The notes under the pieces were generated by a model. The model made no database searches. It was not told the origin of the DNA and saw only the letters and a program-made list of their open reading frames with translations. Below are positions 38,507 to 47,147 of a stretch of 64,000 bases of DNA, in pieces. Source of the stretch: Saccharomonospora sp. CUA-673 (lineage in GTDB: Bacteria > Actinomycetota > Actinomycetes > Mycobacteriales > Pseudonocardiaceae); contig NZ_MKKE01000022.1 of NCBI RefSeq assembly GCF_001942305.1, positions 186,001 through 250,000 of the forward strand, in the 5' to 3' direction. The position numbers were made by a program, and so were the translations under genes. Position 1 is the stretch's first letter. The number at the start of each line of letters is the position of its first letter.

Positions 38507-39889
38507 TCAGTCCTGGGGTCGGTCCGGGATGACCTTGCCGGGGTTGAGGATGTCGTGCGGGTCGAGGGCGGCCTTCACGGCGCGGTGCATCGCGATGACC
38601 TCGCCGTCGAGTTCCTCGCCCAGGCCCGGCCGTTTGAGCAGGCCCACTCCGTGTTCGCCCGTGACGGTCCCGCCGAGCGCCAGTGCGTCGCGGATGATGT
38701 CGTCGAACGCGGCGTGCGCCCGGCCGCGCGCCGCGTCGTCGCCGGCGGGGGTACTCAGCAGCGGGTGCAGGTTGCCGTCGCCGGCGTGGGCAATGTTGGC
38801 GATGGTGATGTCGTGGCGCCGCGCGGCGGCCTCGATGCGCCCCAGCATCTCCGGCACGGCGGCCTTCGGCACGCACACGTCCTCGGTCAGGAGCGGTCCG
38901 AGTCGTTCCAGGGCGGGGTAGGCCAGGCGGCGCGCGGCGAAGAGCGCGTCGGCCTCCTCCTGGTCGGTGGAGCGTGCGGCCCACGTCGCGCCGCCCTGTT
39001 CGAAGCAGTCGAGCATGCGCTGCGCCTCGGCCTCGCCCGCCTCGCCGGGCGCGTCGGTGCGGCCGAGGAGGACGACGTCGGCGTCGACGGACAGGCCCAT
39101 GTTCTTCCACGCGTCGACGGCGGCCAGACAGTGCCGGTCGACGAGTTCGAGCGCCGATGGGGTGATCCCGGCATCGGCCACGGCGGCGACGGCGCGGCCG
39201 GCGTCGACGACCGACGAGAAGTAGCCGGCGACCGTGTGCTCGGGGTCGCGCAGGGGCCGCAGTTTGACGGTGATCTCGGTGACGACGCCGAGCGTGCCCT
39301 CGGAGCCGACCATCAGACCGGCCAGGTCGTAACCGGCGACGCCCTTCGCGGTGCGGCGGCCGAGGCGCACGAGCTCGCCGGTGCCGGTGACGACCTGCAA
39401 GCCCAGGACGTAGTCGCGCGTCACGCCGTACTTGACGCAGCACAACCCGCCCGCGTTGGTGGCGACGTTGCCGCCGATGGTCGACCACGGCGAGCTCGCC
39501 GGGTCCGGCGGGTACCAGAGTCCGCGCTCGGCGCACGCGGCGCGCAGATCGTCGTTGACGACGCCCGGTCCGACGACGGCGAGACGTTCGGACGCGTCGA
39601 TCTCCGTGACGGCGGTCATCAGCTCGGTGGACACCACCACGCAGCCGTCGACGGCGTTCGCGCCCCCGGACAGGCCCGTTCCCGCGCCTCGGACGACGAG
39701 CGGGGTGCGATGCTCGATGCACGCGCGAACGGTGGTCTGGACCTCCTCGGCGGTGCGCGGACGCACCACCACGACCGGCTTTCCGTACGGAGCCCATTCG
39801 GCCTCGTCGTGCACGTACCCGGAGGCGACGTCGGGGTCGTCGACGAGCCGGTCCGCCGGCAGGTCCCTGCGCAGATCATCGAGCAGCAT
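38507..39889 (-). CDS. FAD-binding oxidase of the GlcD type (D-lactate/glycolate dehydrogenase-like)
   Basis: A 460-residue flavoprotein. The PCMH-type FAD domain shows VVVRPRTAEEVQTTVRACIEHRTPLVVRGAGTGLSGGANAVDG (residues 40-80), then PASSPWSTIGGNVATNAGGLCCVKYG and SEGTLGVVTEIT. The C-terminal oxidase domain has HAGDGNLHP, whose histidine is a metal/substrate ligand, and ends TGEHGVGLLKR. Such enzymes oxidise 2-hydroxyacids to 2-ketoacids. ATG 39889 lies inside the end of the MFS gene on the same strand (14-base overlap), so the two form an operon. A transporter of the hydroxyacid is a natural idea for the partner, but not shown. Confidence 0.94.
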   Translation of the reverse strand: MLLDDLRRDLPADRLVDDPDVASGYVHDEAEWAPYGKPVVVVRPRTAEEVQTTVRACIEHRTPLVVRGAGTGLSGGANAVDGCVVVSTELMTAVTEIDASERLAVVGPGVVNDDLRAACAERGLWYPPDPASSPWSTIGGNVATNAGGLCCVKYGVTRDYVLGLQVVTGTGELVRLGRRTAKGVAGYDLAGLMVGSEGTLGVVTEITVKLRPLRDPEHTVAGYFSSVVDAGRAVAAVADAGITPSALELVDRHCLAAVDAWKNMGLSVDADVVLLGRTDAPGEAGEAEAQRMLDCFEQGGATWAARSTDQEEADALFAARRLAYPALERLGPLLTEDVCVPKAAVPEMLGRIEAAARRHDITIANIAHAGDGNLHPLLSTPAGDDAARGRAHAAFDDIIRDALALGGTVTGEHGVGLLKRPGLGEELDGEVIAMHRAVKAALDPHDILNPGKVIPDRPQD

Positions 39890-40979
39890 GACCCCCACGA
39901 TAGGGCAAGCTGCAGGCGACGAGTGCGGTCAGCACGAGGGCCGCGGGCAGGCCCGCGGCGGCCCAGGCGCCGAGCAGCAGCAGTCCGGCGAGGTCGGTGC
40001 CGACGCCCGCCACGGACGTCACGGTCGCGCGGGTGTCGCTGTCGGTGATGCGGTCCTGCAGGCGGGCGCTCACGACGATCAGCACGCCGCGGTACAGCGC
40101 GTAGAACGCGGCGACCAGCACGAGCGCGGGCGGGTCGGCCCACAGTCCGGCGGCCGCGAACATCGCGACGCCGGCCAGCAACAGGGGTGCGGTCCAACGG
40201 TCGCGGATCCGCCCGGCCACCAGGGATCCGGCGGCACCGGCGAGGTGGATGCCGAGCGTGGCCGCCGGAACCCACTGCGCCGACACGTCCCACTGCTCGG
40301 CCAACAGCGGGAAGAACTCCTCGACGTCGTCGACGGCCGTCACCAACGCGACGACGGCAACAGCCCCACGCACCCCCGGCGTCCCGACGAGCACCCGCAC
40401 CCCGGCCCCGAGGGTGCCGCGGGCACTGGGGTTGCGTGGGGAGCTTCTGGCGGGGCGGGCGGGTTCGGGGAGGCGGGCTGCGAGGACGGCGGCGGTCAGG
40501 CAGGTGGTGACGCTCGCCCAGCCGACGAGTTCGAAACCGCCGAGCGGCAGCAGCACGGTGGCCGCGCCGGCCGCGGGGATCTGGGCGAGCAGTTCGACGG
40601 CGCCGAGCCTGCCGTAGAGCCGTTGGAACCGGTGTGGTTCGCCGAGTTCGGTGAGGCTGTCGTACAGCCACGCCTCGCACGCACCGGACACCAACGACGC
40701 GCCGGCGCCCCACAACGCGAAGCCGACGGCGAACACGACGAGACCGGGCCAGGCCGTCCACAGGACGTACGCGGACGCTTGCGCCACCGCACCCAGCGCC
40801 ATCGCGCCCGTGCGCGAGAACCGGTCCGCCCCGATGCCGGCGGGGACCTGGAACACGACGCCGGAGACCGACCAGATCGCCAGCAGTCCCGCGATCTGTG
40901 CCTCGGACAGCCCGCTGTCGGCGAACAACAGCGCGTACAGCGGGTACAACGGCACCGCATCGGCGACCAGCGCCCACAC
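39876..40979 (-). CDS. MFS-family membrane transporter
   Basis: A 367-residue protein with about eleven to twelve hydrophobic helices. It opens with LVADAVPLYPLYALLFADSGLSEAQIAGLLAIWSVSGVVFQVPAGIGADRFSRTGAM, with the motif A-like loop GADRFSR between helices 2 and 3. The start at GTG 40979 gives a very short N-terminus; the same frame is open upstream only to about 41050 with no better start. Its 3' end overlaps the GlcD-type gene, with which it is co-transcribed. Substrate unknown. Confidence 0.88.
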   Translation of the reverse strand: MWALVADAVPLYPLYALLFADSGLSEAQIAGLLAIWSVSGVVFQVPAGIGADRFSRTGAMALGAVAQASAYVLWTAWPGLVVFAVGFALWGAGASLVSGACEAWLYDSLTELGEPHRFQRLYGRLGAVELLAQIPAAGAATVLLPLGGFELVGWASVTTCLTAAVLAARLPEPARPARSSPRNPSARGTLGAGVRVLVGTPGVRGAVAVVALVTAVDDVEEFFPLLAEQWDVSAQWVPAATLGIHLAGAAGSLVAGRIRDRWTAPLLLAGVAMFAAAGLWADPPALVLVAAFYALYRGVLIVVSARLQDRITDSDTRATVTSVAGVGTDLAGLLLLGAWAAAGLPAALVLTALVACSLPYRGGHAAR

Positions 40980-41057
40980 GGTCGCCCGCCGGCCCAGACT
41001 GCCCGCGTCCGGTCGGCGGTTCGGGCCATCGGCCCGATTCGGTTCATCGGCAGGGCG

Positions 41058-42846
41058 TCACGGTGGAGACATGACCCCGACGGTACCCGCGGGCCCGCCC
41101 CCGGTCGAGGCCTCGGCGGTCACCTGCGGTGAGCGCCGAGGCGTCCGATCCGGATGGTCGGGTCGTGATTCAGCGGAACCTGCGGGGACGGTCATCAGGT
41201 CGATGCCCCACAGTTGCGGAAGTATCACGAGTGCGGCCGCGACGAGGACCACCAACGCCGCGATGTTGAGCCAGAATCCGATGCTGATCATCTCTCTGAT
41301 GGTGATCTTTCCCGTGCCGAAGATGATGGCGTTGGGTGGCGTTCCCACCGGCAACATGAAGGCACAGTTCGCCGCCATCGCGGTGGGCACCATCAGCGCG
41401 TAGGGATGGACACCGAGAGCCAGGGCCAGGGCCGCCATCACCGGCAGAATCATGGTTCCCGTCGCCGCGTTCGAGGTGATCTCGGTCAGGAACAGCACCA
41501 GCGCGGCGGCGACCACGATGGTGACCACCAGGTTCACGCCGTCGAGCACCATCAGCTGATCGCCGATCCACTCGGACAGCCCGGTGTCGGTGAAGCCGGC
41601 CGCGATGGCGAGACCGCCACCGAACAGCAGCAGGATGCCCCACGGGATCTTGGTGGAGTCCTCCCATTTCAGCACGCGCGGCTCCTCGGCGTCCCGGGTC
41701 GGGATGGCGAAGAGGATCACGGCGGCGGTCACCGCGACCATCCCGTCGCTGAGGCCGGGAATCAGGTCCTCCCACAGGAATGTGCGGGTGACCCAGAAGA
41801 AGGCTGCCCCGAGGAACACGGCCAGCACGGCCTTCTCCTCGTTCGACATCGCACCCAGCGAGCGCTTCTCGTTGCGGATGACCTCACGACCGCCGGGCAG
41901 CGTCGTGAAACCGAACCGGAACCGGACGAGCGTCAGATAGCACCACGCGAACACGAGGAGCACGATGACCAACGGGACACCGAACGCCATCCAACCGGCG
42001 AAGGAGATGGTCTGGCCGAACATCTGCGATGTCGTGGCAGCCAGGATCGCCAGCGGCGGCGTGCCGATCAGGGTGCCCAGACCGCCGATGGTCGCCGCGT
42101 AGCCGATCGCGAACACGATGCACTTCTCGAACTTCGGTACCTCGTGGGCATATTCGCCGTCGCGCAGTACTCGCGCCGTCTGATAAGCCACCGCGAGACC
42201 CACCGGGATCATCATCATCGTGGCCGCCGTGTTGGACACCCACATGGACAGGAACGCCGTGGCGACCATGAACCCGAGGATGATGCGACGCGGGCTCGTG
42301 CCGACCATCAACACGATGGACAGCGCGATGCGTTGATGCAGGTTCCACTTCTCCATGCGATGGCCAAGGCGAACCCGCCGAGAAAGAGGAACACGATGTC
42401 GTCGCCGTAGGACGAGACGACATCGTCGCCCTCCATGGCACCGGTGACCGGCAACAGGACGATCGGTAGCAGCGAGGTCACCGGGATCGGCACGACCTCC
42501 GTGATCCACCACGTGCCGATCCAGAGCGTGCTGGCGAGAACGGCAACGCCTTCCCGGGACAGCCCGTCGGGCTCGAAGAAAAGCAGGGTCAACAGGAACA
42601 GGGCCGGGCCGAGGACGAGGCCGGTCAGCCGGGCGGGCCCGAAGCTCCTCGGCCGGCCGCCCGAGGAGGAACCGCCCCGGCCCGTGCCCTGCCGCGAGGC
42701 CGATTCCGGGACGTCACGGAACCTGCACCGATGCGTTCCCGCTCCGGCTGCTTGCTCGTCGAGAACATCAGCAGACGTTTGATCTGCTGATGGGATTCCC
42801 ATAGTTGGTCCCAGATTCCGGGGAGAGAGTATGCCGCCATTGCCAT
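41058..42846 (-). pseudogene. SLC13/DASS dicarboxylate transporter, two frameshifts
   Basis: A sodium- or proton-coupled dicarboxylate transporter of about 595 residues in three frame pieces. Piece 1 starts at ATG 42846 (AGAAGG upstream) with AAYSLPGIWDQLWESHQQIK. Piece 2 carries LTGLVLGPALFLLTLLFF and WITEVVPIPVTSLLPIVLLPVTG. Piece 3, from about 42357, carries MEKWNLHQRIAL, ASNTAATMMMIPV-like VSNTAATMMMIPVGLA and the second SNT-like region TSNAATGTMILPV. Both joins fit loss of one base, the second clearly between ATCGC and ATGGAG. It lies 32 bases downstream of the tartrate-dehydratase-like gene, so it probably imports that enzyme's substrate. The breaks may be sequencing errors. Confidence 0.86.
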
Positions 42847-42878
42847 GTCTCGCCTTCTTCGAGGGTGGGGAGCCGGGG

Positions 42879-44045
42879 TCAGCTATGCAGGGCCCGGAGG
42901 ATCTCGTAGAACTCGGCCTTGCCTTCGAGACCGACGCCGGGCCGGTCGCCGGGAGCGATACGACTGCCGGAGATCACGGCGTCATCGGTGAATCCGCCCG
43001 TGGGCTGGAACTCCCCGGGGTAGGACTCGTTCCCGCCCAGCTTCAGTGCCGCGGCGATGTGCAGGGAGAACTGGTGACCACCGTGCGGAATGCAGCGCCG
43101 GGACGACCAACCGTGCAGCGCCAACATGTCCAGCACCCTGCGGTACTCGGTCAGGCCGTAGCTCAGCGCGGGGTCGACCTGGATGTAGTCGCGGTCGGGA
43201 CGCATCCCGCCGTAGCGGATCAGGTTGCGCGCGTCCTGCAGGGAGAAAAGGTTCTCGCCGGTGGCGACGGGGTTGCGGTAGTGCTCCGACAGTGTCGCGT
43301 TGAGACGGTAGTCGAGCGGGTCGCCGACCTCCTCGTACCAGAACAGGCCGTACGGTTCGATCGCGCGCCCGTACTTCAGGGCCGTGTCCAGGTCGAACTT
43401 CCCGTTGACGTCGACCATCAGGCGGGATCCGTCGCCGTCCAGCACCTCGAGAACCGCTTCGATCCGCCGGAGGTCCTCGACCAGGTCCGCACCACCGATC
43501 TTCATCTTCACGACGTCGTAGCCGGCGTCGAGGAAGCCGCGCATCTCGTTCTGCAGGTCCCGGTGCGTCTTGCCGGGCGCGTAGTAACCGCCCGCCGCGT
43601 AGACGAAGACGTCGGCGTCGGGCTCGCCGTCACCGTAGTGGTCGGAGATCCAGCGGTACAGCGGAACGCCGGCGGCCTTGGCGGCCAGGTCGTGGAGAGC
43701 CATGTCGAGCACGCCGACCGCGACCGACCGTTCGCCGTGACCGCCGGGTTTCTCGTTGCGCATCATGACGTCCCAGGCCCTGCCGGGTGAGAGTTCGCCG
43801 TTCTCGTCCAGCAACTCGCCCTCCGCGGCTTCCTGCAGCCGCGGCAGCATCCGCTCGTTCATGATGGCCGTCGCGTTGTAGCGACCGTTGGAGTTGAAGC
43901 CGTAGCCGACCAGCGGCGTGCCGTCGACGATCACGTCGCTCACGAGCGCGACGATCGTGCAGTCCATTTTGGAGAAGTCGATGTAGGCGTTGCGCATCGG
44001 GGAACTGATCGGGATGGTGCCGACGTGGGCGGAGACGATTCGCAT
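42879..44045 (-). CDS. Enolase-superfamily dehydratase, D(-)-tartrate dehydratase-like
   Basis: A 388-residue enzyme of the mandelate racemase branch. The catalytic base pair appears as VVKMKIGG (KxK, near residue 182); metal ligands are in LMVDVNGKFDLD, FWYEEVGDP and VATGEN; the acid/base histidine is in CIPHGGHQFSLH near 320. Length and these residues agree with D(-)-tartrate dehydratase of Bradyrhizobium, which makes oxaloacetate. The SLC13 transporter follows 32 bases later on the same strand and a GntR gene is divergent, consistent with tartrate or a related hydroxydiacid being imported and dehydrated. The exact substrate could be another sugar acid. Confidence 0.9.
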   Translation of the reverse strand: MRIVSAHVGTIPISSPMRNAYIDFSKMDCTIVALVSDVIVDGTPLVGYGFNSNGRYNATAIMNERMLPRLQEAAEGELLDENGELSPGRAWDVMMRNEKPGGHGERSVAVGVLDMALHDLAAKAAGVPLYRWISDHYGDGEPDADVFVYAAGGYYAPGKTHRDLQNEMRGFLDAGYDVVKMKIGGADLVEDLRRIEAVLEVLDGDGSRLMVDVNGKFDLDTALKYGRAIEPYGLFWYEEVGDPLDYRLNATLSEHYRNPVATGENLFSLQDARNLIRYGGMRPDRDYIQVDPALSYGLTEYRRVLDMLALHGWSSRRCIPHGGHQFSLHIAAALKLGGNESYPGEFQPTGGFTDDAVISGSRIAPGDRPGVGLEGKAEFYEILRALHS

Positions 44046-44100
44046 GGTGTTCTTTCTGTCGTACAGGGTTCCGTCGGGCGGCTGATGCGACTGGAAGGTA

Positions 44101-44121
44101 CTCTTATAAGAGCCTTATAAG
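44101..44121. promoter_or_regulatory. Twin CTTATAAG operators between the dehydratase and GntR genes
   Basis: CTCTTATAAGAG (44101-44112) is a perfect 12-base palindrome, and CTTATAAG recurs at 44114-44121. AT-rich symmetric sites in this GC-rich divergent region, 56-76 bases upstream of the dehydratase start, are good candidates for the adjacent GntR regulator. Confidence 0.7.
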
Positions 44122-44206
44122 AAGACGGCAGTCGTCCAGGTGCTGTGATGTGCAACACACATCAGCATGAGGAAGGGGCCCCACCATCGTCCGCCAGAAT
44201 GACCGC

Positions 44207-44880
44207 ATGGACGGGTCCTCGAGCAAAGGCGCGTTGGCCTATCGCGAACTACGCAGGCGCATCATCTCCGGTGAACTGGAACCGGGTTCGCGCCTGTCGC
44301 AGTACGAGCTGGCCGAGGAACTCGGCATGAGCATCACGCCGCTCCGTGAAGGAATCCGACAGCTGGCCAGCGAGGAGTGGCTGCACATGGACACCTACCG
44401 CGACGTCCGGGTCGCCCCGGTGAACGCGGAGGAGGCGCGTGAACTGCTGGAGGTGCGACTACTCCTGGAGCCCACCGCCACCGAACTCGCGGCGCAGCGA
44501 CGGACCGACGCGGAGATCTCGGCCATGAAGCTGCCGCCGAAGCGCTGCTACCGGTCACCAGGACCTGGGGCGAGGACGCCATCCGAGCACACAGGGAGTT
44601 CCACCGGTTGATCTACCGCGCCTCGCACAACCACGTACTGATCCGCATGCTCGACAGCCTGTGGGACAAGGCCGACCGCTACCGACACGTCGGCCTACAA
44701 CTTCCGGTGGGCAACGAGCCGCGAGGGCTCGACCTCGAACAGCATCACCAGATCCTCGATCTGGTGATCAACGGCGCGGGGCGACGCGCGGCCGAGCTGG
44801 TCCGCATCCACATCCACAACAGCCTCGGCGCCTCGGTGACCGAGACGCTCGAACAACCCCGCGCTGCCGCACGCGACTGA
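44207..44880 (+). pseudogene. GntR-family (FadR/FCD) regulator, frameshifted
   Basis: A regulator of about 225 residues. The winged helix reads LAYRELRRRIISGELEPGSRLSQYELAEELGMSITPLREGIRQLASEEWL. The FCD domain starts EVRLLLEPTATELAAQR and breaks near 44531, where one missing G shifts the frame; restored, it gives MKAAAEALLPVTRTWGEDAIRAHREFHRLIYRASHNHVL and ends in AELVRIHIHNSLG, with the His metal ligands of FCD proteins. It is divergent from the tartrate-dehydratase-like operon across 161 bases that contain the CTTATAAG sites, and probably responds to that substrate. The break may be a sequencing error. Confidence 0.87.
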
Positions 44881-44911
44881 GGATCCCCGCGGCCGCCCAT
44901 CGACGCCACGC

Positions 44912-45322
44912 TCAGCGCGTGGCTCCCGTCAGCGCCCGCACCACCGCGATGCACTGGTCCTCGACGTAATCCATCCCCGCCTCGGCCGCAATCTCCCGCG
45001 CCTGCGCCGACGTGATCCCCTGCTGCAACCACAGCGCCTTCGCACCGATCGCCGCGGCCTCCCGCGCGATTCCCGGAGCCTCCGCCGACGGGCGGAACAC
45101 ATCGACGATGTCCACCTTCTCCGGCACCTCCGCCAACGAGCGGTACACCCGCTCGCCCAGCAGGACGTCCGCGCTGGGATGCACCGGAATCACCCGGAAC
45201 CCCGCCGACTGCATCGCCGCAGGAACCGAATGCGCCGCCTTCGCCGGATCCGCACTCAACCCCACCACAGCGATCGTCGACGCCTCCGCCAACACCCGCT
45301 CCGCCGTACCCGTCTCCGTCAT
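44912..45322 (-). CDS. CoA-binding domain protein (YccU-like)
   Basis: A 136-residue protein with the Rossmann-type CoA-binding fold. TIAVVGLSADPAKAAHSVPAAMQSAGFRVIPVHPSADVLLGERVYRSLAEVPEKVDIVDVFRP matches the family core, followed by GAKALWLQQGI and AGMDYVEDQCIAV near the end, the conserved C-terminal motif with its cysteine. The role of this widespread family is not known. ATG 45322 is chosen because the family starts there; 45346 falls into array F. It is convergent with the GntR gene. Confidence 0.93.
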   Translation of the reverse strand: MTETGTAERVLAEASTIAVVGLSADPAKAAHSVPAAMQSAGFRVIPVHPSADVLLGERVYRSLAEVPEKVDIVDVFRPSAEAPGIAREAAAIGAKALWLQQGITSAQAREIAAEAGMDYVEDQCIAVVRALTGATR

Positions 45323-45349
45323 ACTCGCCAGCCTACGACCCCACATCCC

Positions 45350-45517
45350 GTGTCAGCATCCTGCGACACCGTCTTGGCAGCTCACCTCGCCGTGTTGGGG
45401 TTCTGGGGCGCCGTGTTGGCGTCTCGTGTCGCCGTGTTGGCAGTTCGCGTCGCTGTGTTGGCGTTCTGCGGCGGGGTGTTGGCAGTTCGCGGCGGGGTGT
45501 TGGGGTTCTGCGTCGAG
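45350..45517 (-). repeat. 21-bp repeat array F, eight units (largest)
   Basis: Eight units begin at 45350, 45371, 45392, 45413, 45434, 45455, 45476 and 45497. They start GTGTCAGCA, GTCTTGGCA or GTGTTGG and end in a GCGTCGCC-like block; this array is more diverged than the others and has T-rich variants. It lies immediately upstream of the CoA-binding gene start and is the only array in a divergent rather than a convergent or tandem region. Confidence 0.92.
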
Positions 45518-45616
45518 ATTTCCGTTCCGATACGTGGGGTCTGGGTGGAGGCCGTGAGGGTAAGGGTGCCTCGCCGGCGGGCAGGTCTCCGGGATGGTGG
45601 GGCGGCTTTGCCGCTG

Positions 45617-45762
45617 GTGAAGTGTCATCCCTCGACCTCTCGTTTGGGTATCACACTGCAGTCAGGGCGCAAGGTTTCGTTGTTGGGCGCCTGTTTGGTT
45701 TCGGGTTGCGCCCTGACTGCAGTGTGATGGTTCGGCCTTAGGTCGACGGGATGACACTTCAC
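45617..45762. repeat. 146-bp compound inverted repeat
   Basis: Two nested pairs of arms. Inner arms of 23 perfect bases: 45650-45672 (starts ATCACACTGCAGTC) and 45706-45728 (ends GACTGCAGTGTGAT), with a 33-base centre. Outer arms: GTGAAGTGTCATCCC then TCGACCT (45617-45638) against AGGTCGAC then GGGATGACACTTCAC (45740-45762); they match fully except that the left arm lacks one G. The arms are separated by 11 unpaired bases on each side. The whole element could fold into one long cruciform or hairpin. It carries no open frame of its own and lies between array F and the HNH gene. Confidence 0.93.
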
Positions 45763-45883
45763 GGGGCAGTTCTGTGGGTTGGGTGGTTGGCGGGGGTGGC
45801 CTTGCTTCACTTCGACGGTTGGCGATTCTTCGGGGATTTTTTTGGTTACCTTGAGTGGTTGTTCTTCGTCATGCTTGTGGGTG

Positions 45884-47134
45884 GTGTTCGTCGATCAGTT
45901 GTTCGGTATTGTTGATTGCGTGAAAGCTGTTGGAGAGGTTATCGACGAGGCTCGGTCGGTGCTTGCTTTGCGGGCTCGGGCTGATGCTGCTGAGGTGTCG
46001 TTTCTTGCTTCGCTGGACTCTGGGTCGTCGTCGGATTCGGTGGAGCGGCGGTCGTTGGCTGAGGCGTTGGCGCCTGAGCTTCGGCTGTCGCCGCAGGGGG
46101 TTTTGGATCGGATTCATACCGCTTTGGCGTTGACTTATCGGATGCCTCGGCTGTTGCAGGCTATGCGGGAGGGGCAGGTGGATCGGTATTGCGCGGAGCG
46201 GGTTTTGAGTACTGTCGCGCCGGTTTCTGATTCCGATGCTCTTGAGGTTGATCGGCTGTTGGAGGAGAAGCTTTCTCGGTTGTCGTTGACGGCTTGGCAG
46301 CCTCGGAATATGGCTTGGCATGTCTCGCAGATCGTCAAGCAGGTCGACCCGGGCGCCGAGACCGCCGCCGCTCGCATGGCCCGCGAAGGGCGCAAGGTGA
46401 CCCTCGACCACGGCGTCTACGCCCAGTCACGCCTGTTGGCCGATCTTCCTTCCGACGTTGCCTCGGCCGCCTACGCCCGGGTGGACGCCATGGCTCGAAA
46501 GCTTCGACTCTCCGACTCCTCCCGCAACCTGGACCAGTTGCGGGCCGATGTGTTCGCCGACCTGTTACCGGGCAACGACCCCGGCGTTCAGGTTCCGCAA
46601 TCGGCGGCGATGGTCTATCTGCACATGCCGATCGACACGGCCCTGTCGATGTCCGAGACCGGGGCATCCATCGATGGCGTCGGGCCTGTCCCCGCTGCTT
46701 ACGCACGGGAGATCATGACCAACCCGAAGTCCGTCTGGCGCAAGGTCCTCTGCGACCCCGCCACCGGGAACCCGGTTGATCTGGGCCGTTCCAGCTATCG
46801 TCCGAATTCGACGATCCGCAAGGTCGTCGAGGTGCGGGACCGGATGTGCATCGTGCCATGGTGTCGGCGACCCGCCCGGCATTGCGACTTCGACCATCTG
46901 CAGCAATGGGCCAAAGACAACGGCTCAACATCGACGGCCAACGCCGCGCCCCGCTGCCGCAAACACCACCAGCTCAAGAACGCGCCCGGCTGGATCCACT
47001 CCTACGACCCCGTCCACGGAACGTCCTCGACGACAACACCACTCGGGGTCACCTACACCGACAAACGCGAAACCGTCCTGCCACCGCGGTCGTCCGAAAC
47101 CGACAGCGCGACGGACGAACCACCGCCGTTCTGA
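45884..47134 (+). CDS. DUF222/HNH endonuclease-domain protein (13E12-repeat type)
   Basis: A 416-residue protein of the family first seen as the 13E12 repeats of mycobacteria. The DUF222 domain fills residues 1-300; the HNH nuclease domain reads MCIVPWCRRPARHCDFDHLQQWAKDNGSTSTANAAPRCRKHHQLK, with cysteines that would bind a structural zinc and the catalytic HH-type His. GTG 45884 gives VFVDQLFG, a usual family opening, but no good ribosome site is visible, so the start is uncertain; GTG 45920 is an alternative. Codon use changes sharply inside the gene near 46310, from T- and G-ending codons to C-ending ones. Members are often multicopy; function unclear. Confidence 0.9.
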   Translation: MFVDQLFGIVDCVKAVGEVIDEARSVLALRARADAAEVSFLASLDSGSSSDSVERRSLAEALAPELRLSPQGVLDRIHTALALTYRMPRLLQAMREGQVDRYCAERVLSTVAPVSDSDALEVDRLLEEKLSRLSLTAWQPRNMAWHVSQIVKQVDPGAETAAARMAREGRKVTLDHGVYAQSRLLADLPSDVASAAYARVDAMARKLRLSDSSRNLDQLRADVFADLLPGNDPGVQVPQSAAMVYLHMPIDTALSMSETGASIDGVGPVPAAYAREIMTNPKSVWRKVLCDPATGNPVDLGRSSYRPNSTIRKVVEVRDRMCIVPWCRRPARHCDFDHLQQWAKDNGSTSTANAAPRCRKHHQLKNAPGWIHSYDPVHGTSSTTTPLGVTYTDKRETVLPPRSSETDSATDEPPPF

Positions 47135-47147
47135 GGTGGCCGCCCAA

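Noticed and set aside
40979..41047. Extra frameshift at the N-terminus of the MFS gene
   Set aside because: A GTG start gives a plausible, if short, N-terminus, so no indel is required.
45350..45517. CRISPR array at the eight-unit repeat
   Set aside because: Units are 21 bp and abut directly; there are no spacers and no cas genes.
45353..45628. Gln/His-rich ORF antisense to array F
   Set aside because: Its composition comes from the repeat; no start signals or homology.
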